DNA of 64,000 nucleotides from Cellulophaga sp. HaHaR_3_176 (GTDB lineage: Bacteria > Bacteroidota > Bacteroidia > Flavobacteriales > Flavobacteriaceae), in contig NZ_CP058990.1 of NCBI RefSeq assembly GCF_019021925.1, positions 124,001-188,000 of the forward strand. The letters run 5' to 3'. The translations under genes were made by a program, and so were the position numbers. Position 1 is the first letter of the stretch. Each line of letters opens with the position of its first letter. Of the stretch, positions 54,217 to 63,319 are shown one piece after another. The notes under the pieces are model-generated. The model did not search any database. It saw nothing but the letters and a program-made list of their open reading frames with translations, and was not told the origin of the DNA.

Positions 54217-54912
54217 ATGAGATTACATATATTTATAATATTATTTGTCATACTAAGTTTTAGTAGCTGTAAAAAAGTATCTAAAAAGGATAACAATGTT
54301 ATTGAGCTAAAAAAACTTTTTGATTTTCAATTAAGATCCTCAGACGAACAAAATCTTAGGGGTTTATCAAAAGTAGCATTCTCTGATAGTATATTTGTTA
54401 TTTATGGTAGTAGTTTATATTCCAAAATGGATAAAATAGAAGATACAATAATAAATTCGTATCGTCCACATATCTATAAAAAAGGAAAATTGATTAATGA
54501 ATTTAATGAACAACATTCAAAATCATATTATGATAGCATCTTTTTGAATTTAACGACGAATAATTTAAAAACACTAACTATTCGCGAATTTAAAAATAGT
54601 GCTATAAATATCTTTGTATCGGGTCAAAACGACGTTCTTTTAGGAAAAAAGATTAAAGAATTTGAAAAAGAACAACTAAAAGACGGAACAGACATCCAAT
54701 TTTATATAAATGAAAGTTATGAAGGGGTTTTAAAAATATGCAATAAAAATAAGAAAAAAACAATTATTGTGTCAGAGTCTAATCCTGAACATTTCTTAGT
54801 ATTACAAGACATTACTGGAGATGAAGTAGAAGAATTATTTATTGGAACTATAGAATATGATTATCATGGTTTTATACTTTATTACTGTTCCGTATTTCAA
54901 ATAAGTAATTGA
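54217..54912 (+). CDS. Second lipoprotein, candidate immunity protein
   Basis: A 231-residue lipoprotein with lipobox Cys18 (ILSFSSCKKVSKK). The mature protein is lysine-rich and of mixed alpha/beta character. Near the C-terminus it reads QDITGDEVEELFIGTIEYDY, a segment like those of FG-GAP-type repeats (DxxGDExxEL). No family is named with certainty. It lies within the T6SS cargo region, flanked by two copies of a degenerate repeat, and may be an immunity gene left from an earlier effector. Confidence 0.6.
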   Translation: MRLHIFIILFVILSFSSCKKVSKKDNNVIELKKLFDFQLRSSDEQNLRGLSKVAFSDSIFVIYGSSLYSKMDKIEDTIINSYRPHIYKKGKLINEFNEQHSKSYYDSIFLNLTTNNLKTLTIREFKNSAINIFVSGQNDVLLGKKIKEFEKEQLKDGTDIQFYINESYEGVLKICNKNKKKTIIVSESNPEHFLVLQDITGDEVEELFIGTIEYDYHGFILYYCSVFQISN

Positions 54913-54991
54913 TATTTTAGAAAGTAACCTATTGCTTACAATATATAAAATTCATGGCCATCCTGCCGAATGTCAACCTCCATTAGCGCGA

Positions 54992-55047
54992 GCGTCACGC
55001 TCGTGCTAGCATTTACTTTCATGTTTTCAGCTCAGAATAGTTTTTTT
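54992..55047 (+). repeat. Degenerate repeat, copy 2, with GC-rich hairpin
   Basis: Similar to 54074-54129. Its left side forms a hairpin, AGCGCGAGCGT (54984-54994) with ACGCTCGTGCT (54996-55006), having one G-U pair. Inverted CCTGCC (54962) and GGCAGG (55062) bracket the whole block. It has no coding role that I can see and may be a remnant of a cargo-exchange event. Confidence 0.5.
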
Positions 55048-55163
55048 GACTTTGTTTACTAGGCAGGCGGACTTTGTAGAGTGCTACAATATTTACTCAT
55101 ACAATTCAAAATTTTGTCCCCTAAAAAGGGCTTATTTCTAATTGTAAAAACTGATTTATTTTT

Positions 55164-55951
55164 ATGACTGGTATCGGAATTATTTTTAGTGTAGTATTAT
55201 TTATTTGTGTTTACTTTTTCAGAAAACACAAAACCAATACTATAGGAAGTGGTGGTCAATTAAAATCTATACGATTAGAAGAGCTCTCAATAATTCAGTT
55301 AGATAATTTAGTGGTAGATGGTTTTAATAGAAAAGAGGAGCAATTTGTGGATGAGTATGGTACCGTTTATACTCCTGAAAAGTACCAAGAGCATTTGCAA
55401 TCGGAAAATATTTTTTATGGAAATATTTTTCTAAAATTGAAAAAAAGAATACAGCTAAAAAGGTAGATTTATTTTTAGATGATAAAGAGTCTTTTAAGGT
55501 TGATTTTGAAAGTATAATTGTAGAGGGTTTCTTTTTTACAGAAAATGTAAGTGTAGATGTTTATGATAGGGAATCTCACTTTTATAAAGACGAAATTTAT
55601 TTAAGTGTAGAAGGATTTGATTTAAGAGGCTCGCATCATAAAAATAAAGATGTTTCTAAATTTTCATCTCAATTAATTATTTCTTTTGATTATAAAGAAG
55701 ATACTTATAAATTTAAAATAGTAGATCTACCTATAAATGAAATAACCCTTAGAATGAAACTGTATGAGCAAGGATATGCTAATATTTATGTTCTAAATTT
55801 AATAGATGAGAAAGCTAATATGTCAAAAGTCATAAATGCAAATAATCAATCTAACTCGTATGTATTAGGGGATTGCTTTTTTCTAGATTTCCGATTTTTA
55901 AATGATCAAAATATCGATATCATTAAATTAGGAGAATGTAAATCGTGTTAG
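55164..55951 (+). pseudogene. Frameshifted membrane-anchored protein of the cargo region
   Basis: Two ORFs form one broken gene. From ATG 55164 the first reads a membrane helix (IGIIFSVVLFICVYFF) and EELSIIQLDNLVVDGFNRKE, and stops at 55464. Reading passes into another frame near 55410-55446 (T and A runs) and continues KNTAKKVDLFLDDKESFKVD through to LGECKSC at 55951. The joined product would be about 262 residues, one N-terminal helix plus a beta-rich part. No family is recognised. Immunity or accessory function is possible from position only. Confidence 0.6.
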
Positions 55952-56383
55952 TGAATTTTTAAAATGAAGCATTATTATAAGTTATAAATGCAGCAATTAT
56001 TTTAGAATTTTACAGCCCTGTAAATCTTATTTTTTTAAATTTTAATACTACTCTTTACAATTTTTTTGATCTTCATAATTGCATTTGCAAATAAAAAAAC
56101 TGAAGTTCGCATACCGAAAATAAATACAATTAAACATTTTTTTGTAGTATATCATCTTTATAAAAGCCAAACAATGAGAATGTGGTTTTCTGTTTGGTTT
56201 TTATAAATTTCTTATATTCAGGCAGTTCTATTGATAATTAGTAAATTTTATGCGAAATAAGTCTGTGAATAGCTTTATTAAAGAAAAAAGGTACTTTTTT
56301 TTAAGATAGATTATTCTTGTTGTACGAAAATATTAATTTAATTTAACCGTTTTCATTTCAGATTGATAAATTTAAATTACCGA
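55952..56383. other. Intergenic region before the tssE operon
   Basis: About 430 bp of AT-rich DNA without a plausible gene. It separates the damaged cargo half from the intact structural operon. It holds the hairpin listed at 56157-56207 and presumably the promoter of tssE-tssN, which I could not place with confidence. Confidence 0.55.
56157..56207 (+). terminator. Long hairpin, probable terminator of the cargo region
   Basis: 17-bp arms (TTTATAAAAGCCAAACA and TGTTTGGTTTTTATAAA) with one G-U mismatch around a 17-base loop, with a T-rich right arm. A regulatory leader structure for the tssE operon is the alternative. Confidence 0.5.
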
Positions 56384-56815
56384 ATGAAATTAGATTATTA
56401 CTCTTTACCCATCAGTGCGGGAAATTTAATAAACCCAACAAAAGCACCTAAAGTTTTGTTGGGTGAATCTGTAGCACAACACCTGAAACTTATTATGACA
56501 ACGAGTTATGGTGAGTGTATGTTTGATAAAGAATATGGTTGTTCACTTTGGAGTATCGATTTTAATAACGTAACAAGTAATTCTAAATTAAAAGAGACAA
56601 TATCCGATGCAATATTAAAGTCAATTAAAAAGCACGAAAAAAGATTATCAGAAGTTGAGGTAGACGTAGAGGTAGAACAAGAAGAGCATTCTGTCGATAT
56701 TAATAAAAATTCTATTAGAAAATTAGTGCACATAACTATAAAAGGTCAGCTGGCACAGATTGATGATGATTTCGTTTATTATGAGCACTTTTATATAGGG
56801 CCATTATCTTACTAA
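56384..56815 (+). CDS. tssE: T6SS baseplate protein TssE (gp25-like)
   Basis: Baseplate component that starts sheath polymerisation, related to phage T4 gp25. From ATG 56384 it has 143 residues: MKLDYYSLPISAGNL, a central SVAQHLKLIMTTSYGECMFDKEYG with the gp25-like turn, and CSLWSIDFNNVTS. The C-terminal half is a helix and strands (ISDAILKSIKKHEKRLSEVEVDV). An in-frame ATG at 56363 is possible but adds seven unconserved residues. tssF starts 5 bases after the stop. Confidence 0.88.
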   Translation: MKLDYYSLPISAGNLINPTKAPKVLLGESVAQHLKLIMTTSYGECMFDKEYGCSLWSIDFNNVTSNSKLKETISDAILKSIKKHEKRLSEVEVDVEVEQEEHSVDINKNSIRKLVHITIKGQLAQIDDDFVYYEHFYIGPLSY

Positions 56816-56820
56816 GTACT

Positions 56821-58722
56821 ATGGAGCAGTATACAAAAAAACAGATTACCAGAGATATGCTTAGGCAAGCATCTGAATTATGGAAAATTCCATTAGATGA
56901 CAACCAAAGTAATTTTGATCCATTAGTAGTTATGTTAATTAATGCTTGTGCTGGAGAGTTAGAAAAACTTCATGGCAGGTATAAAGATATGAGCGTTTCT
57001 ATTACAGAAAGCTTGGTAGAATTAATGGAGCCTGATTATGGACGTAGTGCAATGCCAGCACATGGTATTGTAAAGTTTTCTCCGAAGTTAGAAGAAAGCT
57101 TACTGCAAGAAAATCAGCAATTACTAATTAATTTAAAAAATGATATTAGTAATTTTAAGAAAAATCAAAGAAGTACGTTGCCAGATTGTTTCTTTTCGGC
57201 AATAGATACTTACCCACTACAAAATGCATCAGTCGATTATTTAATTACGGGCAACTCAATATATGATTTAGGTTTACCAGGGCGGAATATTCAAAGGTCA
57301 GAAATAGAATCATCATTAAGTACAAGTTGTGTTTATATTGGTATTACAACCCATAACAATACAATAGATTTTGCGAACCTACCAATTTACCTAAAAGCAA
57401 AAGGTAGCGATTCTGATTTGTTTTATCATTATTTAAAAACAGCTACATGGTGGTTGGGTAATGTGCAACTTAATACCGAAACAGGTTTAACTAATAATAG
57501 CCTGAAATTAAAAAGGAGTTTAGAAAATGGTTATCACGCAAGTAAAACCAAAACACACAATATCAGCGATAATGTAGATCGGTTTTATCAAAAAAACTAT
57601 ATAACCTTAAAAGATAATAAGAAAATAGTATTTGATAGTGATAAGGCAGCTGAGGTCTTGCAAAATACAAATGTAGAAGCACCTATTTACCCGGAGCTAG
57701 AGGTGGTTTTAGAAAATAACGACTTAGATCACGAAGGAAATATTTTTTGGATAAAAGTTGAATTTAATAGCATAATACCTGCATCAGTATTACACAATTT
57801 ATTTGTGAGTATAAATAGTTACCCTGTAGTAAATAGGCGAAAACTAAAGGTTACGTATCAAATGAAAGACTACATTAATATTATACCCATAATTGTCGAT
57901 AAGCCTTTTTTAGATATTCAATCTATAGAAAATATTAAAGGAAAAAAATACTATCCGCAACAAATACAAAATGCTATTGACGGAGATTCGGGGGTAAAAG
58001 GTAGTTATATAATTTACGATCACGGTTTAGGTAAATTAGAGCAGCGAAGAGCAAAAGAACAGGTGGTTCATCTGCTAGAGCTTTTACAAGATGAAAGTGC
58101 TGCATTTACATTTATGAATCAAGAGTTTTTAAAATCGAATTTAGAAAAACTAGATAAGTTACTTGCTACTTTAGATCAGAAAATGGCAGAGAGCAGAAGT
58201 TCTGATGCACAAACACACTACTTACGAATTAATCCTTACGATTTAAATGAACACTTAATTTTAACCTATTGGGTTACAGATGGTGAATTGGCAAATGGTA
58301 TAGGAGTAGGTAATGAACTGTACCCATATCAAGATGATTACTCATTGTTAAATGGGGGTAGCTTTTTAACAACTACCCAAAGCGGATCTGATGGTTATGA
58401 CCATAAAGAAAGGCTAGCAAGGTATAGGAGTAAAACATTATCAGGTGATCGTATTGTTACTAAAGAGGATATTAAAACATTTTGCCATGTGCATTATGGT
58501 AAAGTAATTTCTGATGTGGTTATAAAACAAAGTACAACCTTACAAATTGCCAGAAATAAAGGACGTGTACCATGTATTGATATTATTTTAATTCCCTCAA
58601 GAGAACATCCGATAACTGATGAAAATTGGGAATATTTAAATAACGATTTGTTGCATCATTTAAGACACCGCTCGTTAAATATATTGCCATACATAATTAA
58701 AATTAAACAAAACAATGAATAA
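56821..58722 (+). CDS. tssF: T6SS baseplate protein TssF
   Basis: The largest baseplate wedge protein, 633 residues. It has the N-terminal MLRQASELWKIP and ITESLVELMEPDYGRSAMPAHGIVKF, and later EVVLENNDLDHEGNIFWIKVEF. Near the C-terminus is LSGDRIVTKEDIKTFCHVHYG, a common TssF element. It overlaps the following tssP-like gene by 8 bp. It works in a wedge with TssE, TssG and TssK. Confidence 0.9.
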   Translation: MEQYTKKQITRDMLRQASELWKIPLDDNQSNFDPLVVMLINACAGELEKLHGRYKDMSVSITESLVELMEPDYGRSAMPAHGIVKFSPKLEESLLQENQQLLINLKNDISNFKKNQRSTLPDCFFSAIDTYPLQNASVDYLITGNSIYDLGLPGRNIQRSEIESSLSTSCVYIGITTHNNTIDFANLPIYLKAKGSDSDLFYHYLKTATWWLGNVQLNTETGLTNNSLKLKRSLENGYHASKTKTHNISDNVDRFYQKNYITLKDNKKIVFDSDKAAEVLQNTNVEAPIYPELEVVLENNDLDHEGNIFWIKVEFNSIIPASVLHNLFVSINSYPVVNRRKLKVTYQMKDYINIIPIIVDKPFLDIQSIENIKGKKYYPQQIQNAIDGDSGVKGSYIIYDHGLGKLEQRRAKEQVVHLLELLQDESAAFTFMNQEFLKSNLEKLDKLLATLDQKMAESRSSDAQTHYLRINPYDLNEHLILTYWVTDGELANGIGVGNELYPYQDDYSLLNGGSFLTTTQSGSDGYDHKERLARYRSKTLSGDRIVTKEDIKTFCHVHYGKVISDVVIKQSTTLQIARNKGRVPCIDIILIPSREHPITDENWEYLNNDLLHHLRHRSLNILPYIIKIKQNNE

Positions 58723-59731
58723 TAAAACGGAAAGAGCCACATATTTAGATAATATGGTACGCTATTTTTTTGTAGCTATAATTTTAGTTGCAGGCCTAGT
58801 CGTTGGGTTTAAAATTTCAGGTAGTATAGATTGCGAATATGTAAAAATTGATATTTCGGCAATGGAATACCGTGTAGGTGATCTAGTCGAATTTACTGAT
58901 GTAACTGAAAATGCTCAAAAGTGGGAATGGACTTTTGGAGATAGTACTGATGTGGTTGAAAAGCGTAAGGCATATCATATATATGAAAAACCAGGTAATT
59001 ACGAGGTAAGATTAATGGTGAATGGGCAATGCGAATATTTTGAAGAGTTAGTAATTAAAGAAAAAAAGTTTGTTTTAGATCCAAACAAAATTCCTTATTT
59101 CGATTTACCTGAAAGTATAGCTGTAGGCGAAAAATTATTTGTAGAAGATAGTTCTAATAGAGCTTACTCATGGGAGTGGCGTTTTGGAGATACATCAGAA
59201 GCAAATGCCAGTTCAAAAAAAGCAGATTATACATATGAAGAGCCCGGCGTAAAAACAGTATCGTTAGTAGTTAATGGTGATATTAGGCACATGGCAAGTA
59301 AAAAAATTGTTGTTTATCCAGAAGAAGAAAATACAACAGCAAGGCAGAGACGTACTAACAGAAGAAACAGAACCGTTAATAGTAGAACACTTTTAGATAC
59401 AATTCCTATTATTCCTGTAGATTGGATAAACCCAGATTTAGAAAGCAATTTAGGGCCATATATAAGCGAAATAGATTTTAAAGAAAAACTAGAAAAAGTA
59501 GTTTTAGATGATGTAAGTCCGGCTTATTTTGAAAAATATTTTTGTGGTGAAATCAATAAAAACTGTATTGTTGATGGTGATAGTATGAAGTTTTTAGAAC
59601 TAGTGAGTTATTTAAAAAAGCGTAAAAAGCGTAAAATAACAAAGCTTAAAATATTTAGAGAAGAAGATTCTAATTGTATAAAATATATTCAAGTTAGCAT
59701 TAAACGCAAGTGGCTAAGGATAGGCAATTAG
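58715..59731 (+). CDS. TssP-like T6SS membrane protein with two PKD domains
   Basis: A 338-residue protein with an N-terminal membrane helix (about 16-33) and two PKD-type Ig folds. The first lies at about 45-115 (WEWTFGDSTD), the second at about 128-200 (WEWRFGDTSE). An Arg/Thr-rich linker and a basic C-terminal domain follow. Subtype iii systems lack TssJLM and use other membrane components (TssN, O, P, Q, R). PKD domains and location fit TssP, but assignment by name is provisional. It overlaps tssF by 8 bp. Confidence 0.6.
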   Translation: MNNKTERATYLDNMVRYFFVAIILVAGLVVGFKISGSIDCEYVKIDISAMEYRVGDLVEFTDVTENAQKWEWTFGDSTDVVEKRKAYHIYEKPGNYEVRLMVNGQCEYFEELVIKEKKFVLDPNKIPYFDLPESIAVGEKLFVEDSSNRAYSWEWRFGDTSEANASSKKADYTYEEPGVKTVSLVVNGDIRHMASKKIVVYPEEENTTARQRRTNRRNRTVNSRTLLDTIPIIPVDWINPDLESNLGPYISEIDFKEKLEKVVLDDVSPAYFEKYFCGEINKNCIVDGDSMKFLELVSYLKKRKKRKITKLKIFREEDSNCIKYIQVSIKRKWLRIGN

Positions 59732-59775
59732 TAACAATTGATAAAACGTATTACCAGTAATAAATAATAAAGTTT

Positions 59776-60930
59776 ATGGAAGACAATCCTATATATCGTA
59801 TTAATTGGGTAGATGGAATGAAAATGAATAAAGATCATTTTCTGAGACTAGAAAATTCATTATTACAAAGTATAGCACAAAGCAATACGTACTGTATAGC
59901 TAACCGTAATTATGGTTTAGTTCCTATTCCTGGAGAAAAACCTTTTAAAATAGAGCTGTCTGTAGATGGGCGTCACGGCACTACAATAACGATTCTTAGC
60001 TGTAATGCGGTAACAAAAGGTGGATATTCTATCATAATTAATGAAGAGATTACAAGGTTGTTAGAACAATCTAGCAATACGATATCGTGCCATAAAGAGT
60101 GGACAGATGAAAAGGATGGTGTCTACCAAGTATTATTAAGCGTAAGTCCTTTAGAACGTATAGCAATAGGTTCTGCAGACCCTGAAGAAGAGCCTGTGCG
60201 TAAACCTTTTGTAATACCAAAATATAGAGTTTCGGTTGTGCCTATGGTAGATGAACAAATTGAAGAAACTGGCGCATTCGATTTAATAATTGGGCTTATT
60301 AGTGTAGAAAAAGGAATACCTACACTGCAAGAAAACTACATACCACCATGTACCACGGTTAAAGCACATTCAGATTTATTTGAAATATATCAGTACCTCG
60401 GAGGAGGGTTAAATACCTTGGAAGCACTGAGTATGAAAATAATTCAAAAAATATATAAGAAAAAGCAAAGTAACGATTTGGCACGTATGGTACTTTCTAT
60501 TTCTAGAGATTTACAATTATATCTTTCTCATGCAATACCAGCCTATCGCATTCATGATTTAAATGCGGAGCCAACAAGTATGGTGAGCAGGCTTGCAGGT
60601 GTAGCAAGAACATTACAGGGTAGTGTAAATATGTACGCGGGTACTGGTAAAGAAATTTTGTTAACCTATTTGTCAGAATGGTGCCAATTAAACCAAGGCG
60701 AGTTTGAAGAGGTTTTAACGAGTGTATCTCAGCTAGATTATAAGCATTATAATATACAAACATCAATAGAATTATTAGAAAAATGTAATGATGTACTAGT
60801 GCAACTTTTTAGAAAATTAGAAGAGTTAGAATATATTGGTAAAAAATCTAATTCTAAGTTATTCGTAAAAGAAGACGTTATAGATGAAGAACCGAAAAAT
60901 ACTACTGGTAAATTTTTCTTAGAAGAATAA
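59776..60930 (+). CDS. tssK: T6SS baseplate protein TssK
   Basis: Links the baseplate to the membrane complex. The 384-residue protein opens IYRINWVDGMKMNKDHFLRLENSLLQSI, the TssK start where the GM-(x)-HF segment is typical. It continues with a beta-rich shoulder domain (RYSVVPMVDEQI region), a helical middle and DLARMVLSISRDLQLYLSH. The C-terminal region is helical. It lies between tssP and tssO. Confidence 0.88.
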   Translation: MEDNPIYRINWVDGMKMNKDHFLRLENSLLQSIAQSNTYCIANRNYGLVPIPGEKPFKIELSVDGRHGTTITILSCNAVTKGGYSIIINEEITRLLEQSSNTISCHKEWTDEKDGVYQVLLSVSPLERIAIGSADPEEEPVRKPFVIPKYRVSVVPMVDEQIEETGAFDLIIGLISVEKGIPTLQENYIPPCTTVKAHSDLFEIYQYLGGGLNTLEALSMKIIQKIYKKKQSNDLARMVLSISRDLQLYLSHAIPAYRIHDLNAEPTSMVSRLAGVARTLQGSVNMYAGTGKEILLTYLSEWCQLNQGEFEEVLTSVSQLDYKHYNIQTSIELLEKCNDVLVQLFRKLEELEYIGKKSNSKLFVKEDVIDEEPKNTTGKFFLEE

Positions 60931-61062
60931 TAATAAGAACTGCATTTGGTCGAAAAAATAGCAAAAATATTAAAAAAGAAATCCACTAACATAAAAACTC
61001 CCGTATCTATAACATACAGATTGCCAATATGTTTATAATAGTAAGCGGATTATAATTTACTT

Positions 61063-61572
61063 ATGAAAGCAAAAAACATAAAAGAAAGAAATAAAAGCTT
61101 TTTAAAATTTTTAGCCTTATTTGTTGTAACAATCTTATTAATTATAGGTGCTGTTTTTCTAAACTATCGTGTTCCTCACAAAGAAAATACGTTGCTTAGA
61201 GAGCGTGCTAAAAATATAGAAAGAGAAACCGAGTTTCAGAGAACCTTTGCGATGCAATTAACAGAAACAAGAGGCTTGTTAGATTCGTTAGATTTAAAAG
61301 GACAAAACATTTCTTACTTAAACGATTTAATAAGTCAAAAACTGGTACGCATACAAAGTTCGCTACCTGCTAAAGATTCTACATTTAGATATAAAATGTA
61401 TAAAGATGTTTTAGACGTAATGGTTGATTACCAGAAAAGTAAAAAAGAATTAGATCAATTAACGGATGCTAAAACTCAAATAGAAGAGTATCAAACAGAA
61501 GTTGATAGGTTGCAAGAAGAATTAGATCAAGCTAAAAGAGACTTAGATATATTGAGAAACATGAGAAGATAA
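61063..61572 (+). CDS. tssO: T6SS membrane protein TssO
   Basis: A 169-residue bitopic protein: basic cytoplasmic end, membrane helix (about 13-34, FLKFLALFVVTILLIIGAVF) and a periplasmic part that ends in a coiled coil (about 120-165, KTQIEEYQTEVDRLQEELDQ). Size, topology and place in the operon match TssO of the Bacteroidota membrane complex. A 132-bp gap separates it from tssK, so an internal promoter may exist. Confidence 0.78.
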   Translation: MKAKNIKERNKSFLKFLALFVVTILLIIGAVFLNYRVPHKENTLLRERAKNIERETEFQRTFAMQLTETRGLLDSLDLKGQNISYLNDLISQKLVRIQSSLPAKDSTFRYKMYKDVLDVMVDYQKSKKELDQLTDAKTQIEEYQTEVDRLQEELDQAKRDLDILRNMRR

Positions 61573-61689
61573 TCTCTGTTAAAAGTTAAATTGTTGTATT
61601 AAGTCGAAATTACTGTTTTTTTAATCTCTAAATGAAAGAAAATAATTACTTTAATCGAGAATTTCACAACACATAACCGTATGATTTCT

Positions 61690-62298
61690 ATGAAACATAT
61701 ATTTAAACTTACAATACGAGTGGCATTTGTAGTAGCTTTTGTTTTTTTAGCTGTTAGTTGTGGAGGAGCAAAAAAAGCCATTGAAACTACTAATAAGTTA
61801 GTCGTTACTCAACCACCTACAGAGTTACAAATCAAATATGGTAAAATTATAGGTGTAGTACCTGATTCTATCGTAAATAAAGAGCTTTATAGTTTTGTTG
61901 ATGAATGGATGGGGACACCTTATAAAATGGGTGGAGAAACAGGTAGTGGTATAGATTGCTCATCATTTACGCAGTTATTATACAGTAAGGTGTACGATTT
62001 ATATATAGAACGTACCGCCCATAAGCAGTTTAAAAGTAAAGAACTTGTTCGTTTTAGAGGTGTAGATTATTTAGAAGAAGGAGATTTGATCTTTTTTCAA
62101 AGTGCTGCAAATCAAGATGGCGAAATGGATCATGTAGGCATGTATTTATCAAACAATAAGTTTGTCCACTCAAGTTCATACAAAGGCCAAAACAAAACAG
62201 GTGGCGTACAAATAGGAGATATAAGAGATCAGCATTGGGTGAGAAGGTTTGTTGCAGCTGGTAAAAGAAAAGATTTTCAAGATAAATACGGAAAGTAA
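61690..62298 (+). CDS. NlpC/P60 lipoprotein hydrolase within the T6SS operon
   Basis: A 202-residue lipoprotein with lipobox Cys24 (LAVSCGGAKK) and a C-terminal NlpC/P60 domain. The catalytic set is complete: Cys90 (GIDCSSFTQ), His148 (DHVGMYLSN) and His160 (FVHSSS). Such enzymes cut the gamma-D-Glu to DAP bond in peptidoglycan. Lying between tssO and tssG, it probably loosens the wall so that the trans-envelope complex can assemble, as cell-wall hydrolases do in other T6SSs. It could also be an effector, but its lipobox argues against that. ATG 61690 is used; ATG 61681 is an alternative. Confidence 0.82.
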   Translation: MKHIFKLTIRVAFVVAFVFLAVSCGGAKKAIETTNKLVVTQPPTELQIKYGKIIGVVPDSIVNKELYSFVDEWMGTPYKMGGETGSGIDCSSFTQLLYSKVYDLYIERTAHKQFKSKELVRFRGVDYLEEGDLIFFQSAANQDGEMDHVGMYLSNNKFVHSSSYKGQNKTGGVQIGDIRDQHWVRRFVAAGKRKDFQDKYGK

Positions 62299-62304
62299 AT
62301 TTAA

Positions 62305-63297
62305 ATGAAAAGTACTTTATCACATATTGCAGCTTCCTTGTCCAATTTACACAGCCCACTTAGGGCTGATATAGTTGTGGCAGAATTAATGGAACCTGAT
62401 ATTTTAGATGTTGATGAGGTTTTGGTGCGTTACCGAAGTGATTTTAAAAGAGCTTACGATTCTGATATCTTAAATTTTAAAGAAACAATTGGCGAAAATT
62501 CAAATTTTTTAGAAATAGACTTATCGCGAAGTGGTATTTACGATCGATTGCCAGAAGGTATTTTTCATCATCCAACAAAAAGTGAAAATACAACTTCTTA
62601 TTTGACGTATAGAAGACAGCAAAAAGAAGAGCAAGAAAATGCAAGATTACTTTTTGCACCCATTGAAAATGCTTTTTTTAAAAGCGAAGTTGAAATAGAA
62701 AAAAATAGAAAAAGTCAGATTGAAGATATTTTAAGTCTTAAAAATGACTTTTTATTTGATTTTTGGGGTTTACCAAAAGATTTTCCTGAAAAATTCGCAG
62801 CACCATTTATGCGTCTTTTGCCATACGCGAAAGAGCTATCAGGTAATTTAGATGATACTTTTTACGTGTTAGAGTTGCTTTTGGGTATAAAAGTCACTTA
62901 CAAGTATGCATATCAAGCAATAGAAAAAGTCGAAGAAAAAGTTGAAAATATTACACTAGGCTTAAATTTTATATTAGAAAAAACAGATACAATACGCTCA
63001 GGCTATAAAGCTGAAATTGATAAGTTTTTAGATTTTGATACAGCAAATGAAACTGATGATTTTCCGGAACTAACACAACCTTCTTTAGAGGTGCTGTTGC
63101 AACCAGAAAAGCAAGAAGGTATTCCTCAATATATAGAAGAAGATGGTTTGTTAAAAATTGCAAAAGTTTTTTATGATTACTTTATTCCGATGGAATATAA
63201 GATAACAACTAAAATTAGTTCAGTTATTGAAAGTGATTTTGTATTGGGCGATAAAAGAGGAACTTATTTGGGTATGTCAACCAAACTAGGTTCGTAA
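62305..63297 (+). CDS. tssG: T6SS baseplate protein TssG-like
   Basis: A 330-residue protein with LPEGIFHHPTK near residue 75, a baseplate motif. A long charged helix region follows, then FWGLPKDFPEKFAAPFMRLLPYAKELSGNLDDTFYVLELLLG. The C-terminal third has strands ending GTYLGMSTKLGS. Subtype iii TssG proteins are divergent, so the call rests on these segments, size and position between tssO and tssN. Confidence 0.74.
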   Translation: MKSTLSHIAASLSNLHSPLRADIVVAELMEPDILDVDEVLVRYRSDFKRAYDSDILNFKETIGENSNFLEIDLSRSGIYDRLPEGIFHHPTKSENTTSYLTYRRQQKEEQENARLLFAPIENAFFKSEVEIEKNRKSQIEDILSLKNDFLFDFWGLPKDFPEKFAAPFMRLLPYAKELSGNLDDTFYVLELLLGIKVTYKYAYQAIEKVEEKVENITLGLNFILEKTDTIRSGYKAEIDKFLDFDTANETDDFPELTQPSLEVLLQPEKQEGIPQYIEEDGLLKIAKVFYDYFIPMEYKITTKISSVIESDFVLGDKRGTYLGMSTKLGS

Positions 63298-63319
63298 TAA
63301 AAATATAATAAAAAATAGT

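Noticed and set aside
61690..62298. NlpC/P60 protein as a secreted T6SS effector
   Set aside because: It has its own lipoprotein signal, which T6SS effectors normally lack, and no immunity gene lies beside it. A structural-operon role is more likely.
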